This document shows, piece after piece, positions 1 through 7,866 of a DNA stretch of 64,000 bases. Source of the DNA: SPDF01 sp963699825 (GTDB taxonomy: Bacteria > Gemmatimonadota > Gemmatimonadetes > Gemmatimonadales > GWC2-71-9). The stretch is taken from NCBI GenBank assembly GCA_963699825.1, contig CAVOVI010000012.1, positions 15,667 to 79,666 of the forward strand, in the 5' to 3' direction. The number at the start of each line of letters is the position of its first letter. Within the stretch, counting starts at the first letter, position 1. The notes beneath the pieces are model-generated. The model had not been told where the DNA came from. It did not search any database and saw only the letters and a list, made by a program, of their open reading frames with translations. The translations under genes were made by a program, and so were the position numbers.

Positions 1-181
1 CGAAGATCAGGTTGGTGAGCCAGCCGACGGTGAGCAGGTGGAGATAGGTGGGGTAGGGGAGGGCCCACGCGGTGCCCGGAATGTCGGCGGAGACGCCGCC
101 AGCCAGGAGGACTCCGGTGGCCAGGGCGAGCAGGAACCAGAGCAGGGCGGAGCGGACGAACCAGCGGGTGATGGGCGGCAT
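1..181 (-). CDS. N-terminal fragment of a membrane protein (runs off the window)
   Basis: The frame is open from an ATG to the window edge, giving about 60 residues. It starts MPPITRWFVRSALLW and has two hydrophobic stretches, the second around YLHLLTVGWLTNLIF. This N-terminus recalls small membrane proteins found near haem-copper oxidase genes (family resemblance only). The rest of the gene lies outside, so no function is assigned. An AGG sits about 8 bases before the start, a weak ribosome site. Confidence 0.5.
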   Translation of the reverse strand, partial: MPPITRWFVRSALLWFLLALATGVLLAGGVSADIPGTAWALPYPTYLHLLTVGWLTNLIF

Positions 182-277
182 GGGGGAAACCTAGCCCTGG
201 CTCCAGAAGTTGTGGCCAAAGCCACGACTCGGCTGATGTCTCTGAAGCGACATGAGCATCCTGGCGCTCGGAAGGAA

Positions 278-346
278 TCGTCACCCCCGCGAAGGCGGGG
301 GTCCAGTGAGTCGGCCTCTGGATTCCCGCTTGCGCGGGAATGACGA
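278..346. repeat. Nested palindromic repeat (REP/MITE-like)
   Basis: Two 27-base arms, GTCACCCCCGCGAAG... and the reverse complement of ...CGCGGGAATGAC, match at 21 of 27 positions without gaps. Each arm is itself a hairpin (CCCCCGC-GAA-GGCGGGGG and TTCCCGC-TTG-CGCGGGAA). Elements of the form GTCATTCCCGC...GCGGGAATCCAG are widespread dispersed repeats in proteobacterial genomes. Here it sits between two minus-strand genes and could act as an RNA hairpin or a mobile palindromic element. Confidence 0.7.
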
Positions 347-360
347 GGTGGCGAGTTTCG

Positions 361-405
361 GCCCCGCTGCCCCGCTTCCCCGCTGATTACCCCGCCTCCC
401 CGCCT
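361..405. repeat. CCCCGC-rich direct repeats at a gene end
   Basis: The block repeats CCCCGC with short T/C linkers (CCCCGCTGCCCCGCTTCCCCGC, then CCCCGCCTCCCCGC). On the minus strand it encodes the last residues EGGEAG of the thioesterase and continues past its TAA. Similar CCCCGC(T/C)TCCCCGC tracts occur near 3341-3357 and, as G-rich sequence, near 27360-27430. The minus strand has several G4 runs. Confidence 0.5.
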
Positions 406-875
406 TCTGCTATCGCTACATAGCGTCCATGAAACCGCACCGCGTCACCCAGCGCATCGGCAATCATCACGTCGAGCTCGATCCGTCCCCGCCCCTTCTT
501 CGCCACTGACTTCACCAGCCGCTCCACGGCGTGGGCCGACGGCGCCTTGCAGGTAGCGGTGAAGTCGCCCGTGACCGGCCGGAAGTAGTGCACGGCGCTG
601 TCCTGGATCACCACGTGTGACTTGATGTCGTGTTCCCGCAGCACCAGCCAGATCGTTCCCCAGCCAGCGAGCGTCGCGGTGGCGTTCAGGCTGCCCGCGA
701 ACGCGGTCCCTTTGTGGTTGATGTTCGGCGCCAGCGGCGAGTGCAGCACCAGCCCAGTCCCCTCGCGACCAACCACGCGGAGGCCGAGTGCCTTGGTGAT
801 CGGCATGTCGCGCCGGAGCTTGGTCCGCAGGGTGCGGAGCAGGTCGGGCGGGGCGCCTCGGCGGGGAGGGGTCAC
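387..875 (-). CDS. YiiD C-terminal-type hotdog thioesterase
   Basis: A 162-residue protein matching the putative thioesterase domain found at the C-terminus of YiiD. The block from PITKALGLRVV through NINHKGTAFAGSLNA to HYFRPVTGDF is the hotdog core, which binds an acyl-CoA-like substrate in related proteins; the substrate here is unknown. The GTG start was chosen because GGAAGG lies 6-7 bases upstream and the GTG overlaps the TGA of the HhH gene (GTGA). An upstream extension in the same frame is just the neighbour's sequence out of phase. Third gene of a ybjQ-HhH-thioesterase operon. The C-terminal tail EGGEAG is encoded by a repeat. Confidence 0.75.
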   Translation of the reverse strand: MTPPRRGAPPDLLRTLRTKLRRDMPITKALGLRVVGREGTGLVLHSPLAPNINHKGTAFAGSLNATATLAGWGTIWLVLREHDIKSHVVIQDSAVHYFRPVTGDFTATCKAPSAHAVERLVKSVAKKGRGRIELDVMIADALGDAVRFHGRYVAIAEGGEAG

Positions 876-1128
876 GAGCGATCCTTCCAGTTCCACCACT
901 TGAGGAGTTCCGGCTTCGGCTTGAGGTGCTCGCGTAGTACACCGCGCACCGGAAGGTGTAGAGGACGCAGGGGTCCTGCGCACCCTGCAGTGCACTCAGC
1001 CGGTCATAGAGCCGTTGCGGGTTCCGGCCCTTGAGCTGTGCCACCGAGCGGATACCGAGGGCGCGAAGGTCGGCGGCGATGCTGGGGCCGACCCCGGGAA
1101 TCTCCTGGAGCGGGTCGCGCCTGGCCAC
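872..1128 (-). CDS. Helix-hairpin-helix protein, Cdd1/pathogenicity-locus family (frame-broken)
   Basis: About 85 residues when one frame break near 933 is repaired. The N-terminal part reads DPLQEIPGVGPSIAADLRAL, a typical helix-hairpin-helix, followed by CVLYTFRCAVYYA. Adding one missing base then gives EHLKPKPELLKWWNWKDRS and a stop, the expected family C-terminus. Such HhH domains usually bind DNA non-specifically; the role of this family is not established. It starts (GTG) 6 bases after the ybjQ stop and ends overlapping the thioesterase start, so the three genes are probably cotranscribed. Confidence 0.65.
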
Positions 1129-1133
1129 CGTGC

Positions 1134-1488
1134 TCAGTCTTCGCCGCTGGGCAGTTGCTCGCGGACGACGACCGCGGTGCCGTAGCAGAGGACTTCGGTC
1201 ACGTCCGGCCATCAGCTCGGTGGCATCGTAGCGGACGCCGACCACGGCGTTGGCACCCATCTGGTGGGCGTGGGTGAGCATGATGTCGAACGCCTCCTGC
1301 CGGGTCCGTTCGCAGAGCGTGGTGAGGATGGTGATGTTGCCGCCGAAGAGGGTCTCGAGCTTGGCACCGATGGAGCCGAAGATGTTGCGCGACCGGACGC
1401 TGATGCCCCGGACCACGCCGAGGCTCTGCGCAATCCGGAATCCGTCGAGCTCGAAGGTGGTGGTGGTCATTTCATGGCTGCTGCTCAT
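1134..1488 (-). CDS. YbjQ/UPF0145 family protein (frame-broken)
   Basis: Start MSSSHEMTTTTFELDGFRI is supported by GGAGA seven bases upstream. The core GISVRSRNIFGSIGAKLETL, RQEAFDIMLTHAHQMGANAV and VRYDATELMAG is characteristic of the UPF0145 (YbjQ) pentameric family. One extra base near 1203 shifts the frame. Skipping it restores VTEVLCYGTAVVVREQLPSGED and a TGA, the expected end. Function of the family is unknown; some members have been called heavy-metal-binding. First gene of a three-gene operon. Confidence 0.7.
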
Positions 1489-1513
1489 CGGCGTTCTCCC
1501 GAAAGGTGAGTGT

Positions 1514-2014
1514 TCACGGTGCTTCGCACAGCAAGGCGCGGATATCGAGCGGGCCGGTCGTCATCAGGAGTTCGCCGTCGGCGTCCCGCGGCCATTCCTC
1601 CCGCGGGCGATCGCGGTAGAGCTCGACGCCGTTCTGGTCGGGATCGCGCAGGTAGAGCGCCTCGCTCACACCGTGGTCACTGGCCCCGTCGAGCCGGATG
1701 CCGGCGTCGAGGACGCGGCGGAGTGCGACGGCCAGCGACGCGCGGTCAGGATACCGGATGGCGGTGTGGTAGAGCCCGGTGGCGCCTGGGGGCGGTGGTG
1801 ACCCGCCGAGACTCTCCCAGGTGTTGAGCCCGATATGATGATGATACCCACCCGCGCTGACAAATGCGGCGCCGTCCCCGTAGCGCTGCGTCAACTCGAA
1901 CCCCAGCACGCCGCAATAGAACGCGAGTGCTCGCTCGAGGTCGGCGACCTTGAGGTGCACATGGCCGATATCCACTCGGGGGTCGATGGGCTGCGGCGGA
2001 TCAGTCGCACTCAT
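1514..2014 (-). CDS. VOC-family (glyoxalase/extradiol-dioxygenase-like) protein
   Basis: A 166-residue protein with paired beta-alpha-beta motifs of the vicinal-oxygen-chelate fold. The likely metal ligands are visible: His in GHVHLKV, His in GYHHHIGLNTW and Glu in NGVELY. It resembles CatE-type catechol-2,3-dioxygenase-like proteins, but the substrate is unknown. The ATG was preferred over an upstream in-frame ATG because it overlaps the stop of the preceding secreted-protein gene (ATGA), the usual coupling in this genome. Last gene of the alkyltransferase-like/secreted/VOC operon. Confidence 0.8.
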   Translation of the reverse strand: MSATDPPQPIDPRVDIGHVHLKVADLERALAFYCGVLGFELTQRYGDGAAFVSAGGYHHHIGLNTWESLGGSPPPPGATGLYHTAIRYPDRASLAVALRRVLDAGIRLDGASDHGVSEALYLRDPDQNGVELYRDRPREEWPRDADGELLMTTGPLDIRALLCEAP

Positions 2015-2961
2015 TGGAGGTAGCCCACCGCCCACAGGATGGCACCGAGCGCATCGTCTTTCGCCTTCCGTACGAGGTTCAGGACGTCCTCACTGGTACG
2101 CCTGGTGCTCTCCGGAACCTGACAGACGGCCCGCGAGGAGATGGCCACCACCGATCCTCCCTCATCCACGGCCGTCACGACGACCAGCTGGATCCCCGGG
2201 TTCAGCTCCTCCGACGCATTCGCCAGAGCAGATCCTTCTGGCCAGAGAAACCGTGGAGCAGTGCGCCAGAGCCCGTCCGCTTCACTCCGATACGTGAAGC
2301 GATACTCGAGGGCGGCAAGGGTCGAATCCACCCTGAACGGCAGCTTGCGCAACCCAATGTCGATGGGAAAGATCTCCACGAGGGGCGGAGCAGTACTGAG
2401 ACCAGCGGGACAGGAATAGGGTGGGGGGAGTTCCTGGACGATTGCGTTGACGAGTCCGTTGAGCGTCTCAAAGTCGATCGCGCCGGCAGGCTCCGCGCCC
2501 CGAACCTGGACCAGTGTCTCCCGCCCGAGGAAGAGCCACAGATATGAGTCGACCGTCTCCCCGTCTCGCTCCCCTCGCAAGGCGGTCATCTGCCCGCCCT
2601 CAAGCCAGCTTCCGAGTGGCGGAGCGACGACGACCGACCCCGCCAGGCGCAAACTGTCGCGGGAGTGACGTCCGGTGTCGCTGATGATTGCCTGCGCGAA
2701 CTCTTCTGACAGCGCCGCCACGGTCTGGTCGACGCACTCGTCCACACAGGGGTAGAGCGAGGGGGGAAGCGGAGTCACGAACAGGGTGATCCCGGCGCGG
2801 TCAGAGCGCTGGTACCGATACAGCATCCCGGCATTGGCCTCGCTGAGTTGCGCGCGTTCGACGAGGACAACCCCCGGGGGCAGGGCAGTCTGCGCCTGGA
2901 GCCCACCCAAGAGACAGAGCTGAAGGCAGAGGGTAAGCGCGCCGGCGCGGCTCACCCTCAC
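2011..2961 (-). CDS. Secreted protein of unknown function
   Basis: 316 residues starting at a GTG that overlaps the stop of the upstream alkyltransferase-like gene. The N-terminus RVSRAGALTLCLQLCLLGGL followed by QAQT is a clear Sec signal peptide with an A-x-A-like cleavage site. The mature part has four or five Cys residues (for example PCVDECVD, YSCPAGL, AVCQVP) that could form periplasmic disulfides. No known domain was recognised. Its position inside a tight operon with a DNA-repair-type protein and a VOC enzyme gives no clear functional hint. Confidence 0.7.
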   Translation of the reverse strand: MRVSRAGALTLCLQLCLLGGLQAQTALPPGVVLVERAQLSEANAGMLYRYQRSDRAGITLFVTPLPPSLYPCVDECVDQTVAALSEEFAQAIISDTGRHSRDSLRLAGSVVVAPPLGSWLEGGQMTALRGERDGETVDSYLWLFLGRETLVQVRGAEPAGAIDFETLNGLVNAIVQELPPPYSCPAGLSTAPPLVEIFPIDIGLRKLPFRVDSTLAALEYRFTYRSEADGLWRTAPRFLWPEGSALANASEELNPGIQLVVVTAVDEGGSVVAISSRAVCQVPESTRRTSEDVLNLVRKAKDDALGAILWAVGYLQ

Positions 2962-3290
2962 CGCCGCCGCCGCGGGGCCCAGCCGAATCGGGCCAGGTCC
3001 ACCCGTCCGCGCGCGTCAAAGTGGACTCCCTCCCCCGTCAGCAGCATCCGCTGGGTCAGCGCGTGATGGTCCCGCAAGCTGATGACGCCCTGCGCGTTCA
3101 AGACGCGGTGCCAGGGGACCGCCGATCCGGTCGGGAGGGCGTGCAACGCATAGCCGACCTGCCGGGCCGCATTCGTCAGACCGGCCTCCGCCGCCACCTG
3201 GCCATAGCTCGCCACTCGGCCCCGCGGGATGCGCCGGACGGTGGAGTAGATAGCCCGGTAGCTGGGCGAGGGGGCCTTGCCGACACTCAT
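2958..3290 (-). CDS. Alkyltransferase-like (ATL) DNA-lesion-binding protein
   Basis: A 110-residue single-domain homologue of the O6-alkylguanine-DNA alkyltransferase C-terminal domain. The helix-turn-helix region reads RIPRGRVASYGQVAAEAGL. The active-site motif is PWHRVL, with Trp where repair-active MGMT has the acceptor Cys (PCHRV). ATL proteins keep DNA-lesion recognition but cannot accept the alkyl group and instead hand lesions to nucleotide-excision repair (known for the family). Start MSVGKAPSPSYRAIYS was chosen for domain length; an upstream in-frame ATG exists and no Shine-Dalgarno is obvious. First gene of an overlapping three-gene operon. Confidence 0.85.
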   Translation of the reverse strand: MSVGKAPSPSYRAIYSTVRRIPRGRVASYGQVAAEAGLTNAARQVGYALHALPTGSAVPWHRVLNAQGVISLRDHHALTQRMLLTGEGVHFDARGRVDLARFGWAPRRRR

Positions 3291-3460
3291 AGCATCAATG
3301 CTAGCCAGCCGCGGGATTGGGCGCCAATCTTCGGCCTCCCCGCTTCCCCGCCTGTCTGCCCCCCCTAAAGATCCCTTCAAGGCCCGCTCCCCCTCTCTTC
3401 ACTCTGGCGCCGGCACCTTCCTCGTACGGTCCGTAGTCCCACTGGCCGACGGGTAGAGCC

Positions 3461-3823
3461 ATGCGACGCACGTCGTCACCGCCCGATCCTGCGCCCCGGA
3501 GCGCCCTCGCTCGTCTCCTCGAAGTTGAGTCCCGCCTCGAGGCGATGCTGGAAGAGGCGCGCCTGGAATCGGAGGCGATCCTCAAGGGCGCGAAGGAGCA
3601 GGCCGAACGCCGCATACAGTCACTTGCCGCCGAGCTCGCCGTTGCCGACGCCGAGCTGACCGCCAGGCTCGCTGCGGAAGCGGAACGGCGTATCGCCGAG
3701 GAGGCGGCCGTGCTCGCCGCCGCTCGGGCTCGGTACGAGAGTGTCAGTGAGGGGGCGATCGAGGCGCACGCCCGCTGGGTGGTCGACGAAGTGCTGCGGT
3801 TCGCGGCAGGGAGATCGTCATGA
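3461..3823 (+). CDS. V-type ATPase peripheral-stalk subunit (G/H-like)
   Basis: A 120-residue, almost wholly helical, charged protein. Long heptad stretches such as LEVESRLEAMLEEARLESEA and AEAERRIAEEAAVLAAARA form a coiled coil. This is the expected small stalk partner of subunit E and is encoded first in the operon, as in other bacterial V/A-type ATPases. The subunit assignment rests on position and coiled-coil character, since the sequence is poorly conserved. It overlaps the subunit I start by 4 bases. Confidence 0.75.
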   Translation: MRRTSSPPDPAPRSALARLLEVESRLEAMLEEARLESEAILKGAKEQAERRIQSLAAELAVADAELTARLAAEAERRIAEEAAVLAAARARYESVSEGAIEAHARWVVDEVLRFAAGRSS

Positions 3824-5698
3824 TCCTCCCCATGATCCGCGCCCGCCTGCTGGGTCCACGCGAGGATCTCGACGACGTGCTGGCCGAGGTTCAGGATATC
3901 GGTCTGCTTCAGCTGACCGAGCCCCGCCTGAGCGGCGTCCTCCGCCCCATCGACCTCCAGCCCAGCGAGGCACGCGAAGCGCGGCGCCTCCGCGGGCTCC
4001 TTCGCGATGTCGATGCGCTGGCCTCGAAAGTCGATGTGGCGTCCAAGAATACCAGAGCCTACCGCTCTCCCTCCTTCGCCAGCTGGTTGCGGCAGTTCCG
4101 CCGCGCGCGCCGCGACCTCGACCGGATCGAGGCGAAACGCCGACTCCTCGAAGAGGAGCGCACCGAAACGGCCCGGCTGCTCGAGTTCATCCGGGCCTTC
4201 CGGGGCCTGTTGCCGGCCAGCAGTGGCAGCCGGACTCACGGCTACCATCTGGTCCTCCGCGGGCAGGACTCGGGCATCGTGGACCGACTGCGTGAGGGGC
4301 TTGCGAAAGCCATCGGCGATGAGTTCGTCCTCGAGACCGCTCCGCTCTCCACCGGAGAACTCGCGGCCGTGCTGCTGGTCCCCCCCGCTGATGCCCCCCG
4401 TGTGGAACGCCTCCTCGCCCAGGCCGGCGTCCATGAACTCCCGATGCCCGAAGGGAGCGAAGGCAGGACACTGGGGCAGCTCGGCCCGACGCTCTCCACA
4501 AGGCGCGACGCCCTCGATGCCGAGCTCAAGGCGCTCGACTCTGAGCGCCGGGCACTTGTCCTCGACCTCGCGCCCCGGTTGAGCGGCGCGCGGGCGGCCG
4601 TCGAGGACCGATTGCTCGGGCTGGCCGCGCGGGACGAACGTCGCGGCGACGCCACGCAGCTTCGTCGTCGAAGGGTGGATTCCTGAGGCCGGGTTCGGAC
4701 GGTTGTCGGAAGTGATCGGCAGGCGATTCGATGGACGCGTGGTGGTCGAATCGGTGGCTCGCGAAGACTGGGAGGGGGAATCGGCGCCGGTGGTGCTGCA
4801 GAACCCCCGACTCTTTCGCCCGTTCGAGACCATCACCCGCATGGTGCCGCTTCCCGCCTACGGGACCATCGATCCGACGCCCTTCGTCGCGGTCTTTTTC
4901 CCGATGTTCTTCGGGCTGATCCTGGGGGACGTCGGCTACGGCCTCGTCCTGGCGGTCATCGCGCTCTGGCTCCGGCACGGGGGCGCGCCCGGCAGCACCC
5001 GTCGCGCGGTGGCCGAGGTGCTTGGGGCGGGCGCCGCCTTCTCCGTGGCGTTCGGAATCGCCTTCGGCGAGTTCTTCGGCGACCTCGGCGCGCGGTGGTT
5101 CGGGATGCGTCCGGTGCTGCTCGATCGCGAGCATTCCCTCCTCGCCTTCCTCGGGCTGGCCATTGCCATTGGCGCGGTGCACATCGTCCTCGGCCTGGCG
5201 CTCGGCGTGTACAACGCCTCGCGGGGACACCCGCGGCAGGCGGTCGGGAAGGGTGCCTCCCTCGTCATGGTGCTCCTGATCGTCGTGGTGCTGCTGGCGG
5301 CGATCGAGGTCCTGCCCCATGGCTTCCTGACGCCGGCAGTCGTCGGCTTGCTGGTACTCTTTCCGGTGCTGGTCCTGGCGGAGGGCATCATCGCTCCGAT
5401 CGAGTTCCTCTCCACGCTGAGCAACATTCTCTCCTACGCCCGTATCATGGCGCTCGGCACGGCGTCGGTGATGATGGCCGTGGTGGCGAACGAACTCGCC
5501 GGAAGCGTGGGCAGCGTGCTGGTGGGTGTGCTCTTCGCGCTGCTCTTTCACCTTGTCAACTTCGCGCTCGGCATTTTCGCCCCGACCATCCACGGATTGC
5601 GGCTGCACTATGTCGAGTTCTTCGGAAAGTTCCACAGTCCGGGCGGGCAGGCATATCGCCCATTCTCGCACTGGCGTCCCAGCGGGAACGCCGGCTGA
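3820..5698 (+). CDS. atpI: V-type ATPase subunit I (a-subunit), frame-broken
   Basis: Membrane stator subunit that forms the ion half-channels against the K ring. The N-terminal cytoplasmic half (about 290 residues) starts MILPMIRARLLGPREDLDDV. The frame then breaks near 4660, where removing one base continues as FVVEGWIPEAGFGRLSEVIG. The membrane half has multiple hydrophobic helices, with the conserved FFGLILGDVGYGL and SNILSYARIMALGTAS; the Arg in the latter is the likely essential channel arginine. Repaired length is about 625 residues, normal for the family. A single-base error is more likely than loss of function, because all other subunits are intact or nearly so. Confidence 0.88.
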
Positions 5699-5713
5699 AC
5701 CCACGGAGGTCGC

Positions 5714-5935
5714 ATGGAAGCGTTCCTGATTCCCCTCAGTGCCGCCCTGGCGGTCAGTATCCCGGCGCTGGCCACCGGCTGGGCGCAGTCGCGCATCGGA
5801 CCGGCCATCTCCGCGAGCCTTGCCGAGAAGCCGGAGCTCAGCACGACCGCCATTCTGCTGGTGGCCATTCCGGAAACGATGGCCATCCTCGGGTTCGTGG
5901 TGGCGGTGCTGATCATGCTGCGCGCCGGCGGCTGA
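5714..5935 (+). CDS. atpK: V-type ATPase subunit K (rotor ring proteolipid)
   Basis: A 73-residue hairpin of two transmembrane helices, the short single-hairpin form of the rotor subunit. The ion-binding carboxylate is Glu54 in AIPETMAIL of helix 2. Gln25 in helix 1 (GWAQSRIG) and Thr55 sit where Na+-binding rotor subunits have Gln and Ser/Thr ligands. Gln25 lies 15 residues before the loop Pro40, the same spacing as Gln32-Pro47 in the Ilyobacter c-subunit. The Tyr common in Na+ sites is Leu59 here, so ion choice is uncertain. GGAGG precedes the start. Confidence 0.9.
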   Translation: MEAFLIPLSAALAVSIPALATGWAQSRIGPAISASLAEKPELSTTAILLVAIPETMAILGFVVAVLIMLRAGG

Positions 5936-5939
5936 CTGC

Positions 5940-6515
5940 ATGAGTATCGACGCCCTGCTCCTGCACCTGGAGGAGGACGCGGCTCGCGAATCGTCTCGGC
6001 TTAGGCTGAAGGCGACAGACCGCGCGGCGGAGATCGTCGCGCGCGCCGAGGCCGATGCGGTGCGCAAGCGGGCACTGCACCTCGAACGGATTGCCGAGCA
6101 GCGGCGGGTCGTCAGCGAGCGAGAAGTCGCATCTGCACGAGCCCGGGCACGGGAGCGATTTCTTGCCGTGCGGGCCGGCGTGCTTCAGAGGATTGTCGAT
6201 GCGGCTGCGGCGCGGCTGGAACGGATGCCGGTCGCCGACTACACGGCGAGCGTTGGCCCCCTGGCAGCCGACGCGGCGCGATACCTGGAGAGAGGATCGG
6301 CGATCCTGCGCTGTCCCGCGGACGCGGCGGCGGCCACGGTGGCGGCGGTGCGCGAGTTGTCGGCGGTGACGGTGGAGGCCGCCGACGTCGCCGCGGGCAT
6401 CACCGGGCGTTCGGCAGATGGTCGCGTGACGGTGGACAACACCCTCGTGGCCATCCTGGCCCAGCGCCGCGCCGATCTGGCCATCGACCTCTGTGCCCGG
6501 ATCGAGGAGGGCTGA
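5940..6515 (+). CDS. atpE: V-type ATPase subunit E (peripheral stalk)
   Basis: 191 residues. The first ~90 form a long charged helix (LHLEEDAARESSRLRLKA, ARAEADAVRKRALHLERI) that pairs with the small stalk subunit. The C-terminal ~90 form the globular domain that contacts the A3B3 head (AVRELSAVTVEA, GRVTVDNTLVAILAQRR). This two-part layout, the length and the place between K and C fit subunit E. It starts 4 bases after the K stop and ends 2 bases before subunit C. Confidence 0.88.
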   Translation: MSIDALLLHLEEDAARESSRLRLKATDRAAEIVARAEADAVRKRALHLERIAEQRRVVSEREVASARARARERFLAVRAGVLQRIVDAAAARLERMPVADYTASVGPLAADAARYLERGSAILRCPADAAAATVAAVRELSAVTVEAADVAAGITGRSADGRVTVDNTLVAILAQRRADLAIDLCARIEEG

Positions 6516-6517
6516 CG

Positions 6518-7543
6518 ATGCGATGGGACGACGTCAACGCCCGCGCTCGCGGCCTCGCCACCCACCTTCTGGGTCGGGACGCACTGGCAGCGCTTGCCGC
6601 CGCTCCCAATTGGCCTGCTTTCCTGAGTCACGTGGCCTCACTTGAGTATTCGCTCGACCTGGGAGCCAGCGCTGTTGTGGTCGATCCCCCCGCGTTCGAT
6701 CGCGCAGTGAGCCTCGTGGCCGTCGATCGATTCAACCTGCTCGCTCGGTGGCTTGGCGCGCGGGGGGCGGTACTGTCGGTGGTCATGGAGGATGAAGAAC
6801 GCCGGACCCTGCGCACGATGCTGCGGGGTGCGGCGCAGGGGGCCTCACCCGGTGCCCGGCTGCACAACGCGATGCCGACGCCCGCGTTGCCATTCCGCGC
6901 ACTCGAACGGCTGGCACGCGCGACGACGGTGACCGACCTGGCACGTGAGCTCCTGCGCTTCGGCCATCCCGCGGGACGTGTCCTCGAACAACTCGGCGCA
7001 CAATCGCCTCCGCCGGCCCTCCTCGATCTTGAATGGGCGCTGGTCCGGCTGTTCAGCGAACGGGCCGTCCGCGCCGCGCGGAAGGGTGGCGCCGTCCTCC
7101 GGCGCTTCGCGGCAGAGTTGGTGGACGAGGAAAACCTCTGGACCCTGCTCCTCGCAGCTCCGCCCGCGGATGGTCGCAGTGTCCCGCAGCAGTACCTCCC
7201 GGGAGGCGGCGTTCTTACGCGAGAGAGCTTCGACCGACTGAGGGCCGAGCGCGACAGTGAACAACTGGTGGTGCAGCTGAGGGCGCTCTTTGCGGGGACG
7301 GCCATCGGCGCCGCGCTCGCGCACGATCCGGTGGAGTGGTCTTCCCTCGAGGCCCGGATCGCCGCGGCCCGGGTGGCCTGGCTCCAAGGGTTGGCGCGGC
7401 GCGATCCGCTTGGCCCGGCGGTCGTACTCTCCGTCCTCGAACGGATTCGCGCCGAGGCGCGCGCGCTCCGGGCCATCGCCTGGGGCGTCGCGTTTGGTGC
7501 CCCGTCGGCGACCCTCGCGCCCTTGATGCCGGAGGCCGCATGA
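6518..7543 (+). CDS. atpC: V-type ATPase subunit C (central-stalk cap, V0 d-type)
   Basis: 341 residues, predominantly helical, matching the bacterial V-type subunit C that sits on the K ring as a socket for the central stalk D/F. Recognisable pieces are MRWDDVNARARGLATHLL at the N-terminus, AVDRFNLLARWLGARG and ENLWTLLLAA (the family often has N-hydrophobic runs here). There is no nucleotide-binding motif, as expected. The stop overlaps the subunit F start (ATGA). Confidence 0.85.
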   Translation: MRWDDVNARARGLATHLLGRDALAALAAAPNWPAFLSHVASLEYSLDLGASAVVVDPPAFDRAVSLVAVDRFNLLARWLGARGAVLSVVMEDEERRTLRTMLRGAAQGASPGARLHNAMPTPALPFRALERLARATTVTDLARELLRFGHPAGRVLEQLGAQSPPPALLDLEWALVRLFSERAVRAARKGGAVLRRFAAELVDEENLWTLLLAAPPADGRSVPQQYLPGGGVLTRESFDRLRAERDSEQLVVQLRALFAGTAIGAALAHDPVEWSSLEARIAAARVAWLQGLARRDPLGPAVVLSVLERIRAEARALRAIAWGVAFGAPSATLAPLMPEAA

Positions 7544-7866
7544 CCCATGGCGTCCGGGTGCTCTGCCGGCCGGCGACCGCTTCCGGGTTTGCGCTCGCCG
7601 GTATCGTCGCCGACGTCGCCGATGACGAGGGCGTGGTGGAATCGACTCTCCGATCGTTCATGCAGCGTCCGGATGTCGGCGTCGTCCTGCTTGAGGAGTC
7701 ACTCTACGGGAACCTCGCGCCGGAGCTGCGGGCGGTGGTCGACCGGGTGGCGCAACCGATTGTGGTGCCGTTCCCCGGCCCAGCCTGGCGTGCCGTCGCC
7801 TCCGCCGAGGAGCAGGTGGTTGAACTCCTCCGGCGCGCCATCGGGTACCGGGTGAGGCTCCGGTGA
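7540..7866 (+). CDS. atpF: V-type ATPase subunit F (central stalk)
   Basis: 108 residues with a Rossmann-like alternating fold: VRVLCRPATASGFALAGI, then DVGVVLLEESLY and AQPIVVPFPGP. This is the standard subunit F pattern, with a strand ending in a flexible region that moves on the rotor. The ATG overlaps the stop of subunit C, and its end overlaps the GTG of subunit A by 4 bases. A longer upstream in-frame extension is ruled out because it would overlap subunit C by about 200 bases. Confidence 0.85.
   Translation: MTHGVRVLCRPATASGFALAGIVADVADDEGVVESTLRSFMQRPDVGVVLLEESLYGNLAPELRAVVDRVAQPIVVPFPGPAWRAVASAEEQVVELLRRAIGYRVRLR

Noticed and set aside
3820..4703. Subunit I as two separate genes
   Set aside because: The second part has no ribosome site at its apparent start, and the sequence resumes exactly in phase with the missing family segment.
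4526..6067. Long minus-strand frame opposite V-ATPase subunits I, K and E
   Set aside because: It is low-complexity, with His/Arg/Glu-rich composition typical of an antisense reading of a GC-rich gene.
7336..7866. Longer subunit F start inside subunit C
   Set aside because: The extra ~68 residues are subunit C read in another frame; the ATGA overlap start gives the normal length.
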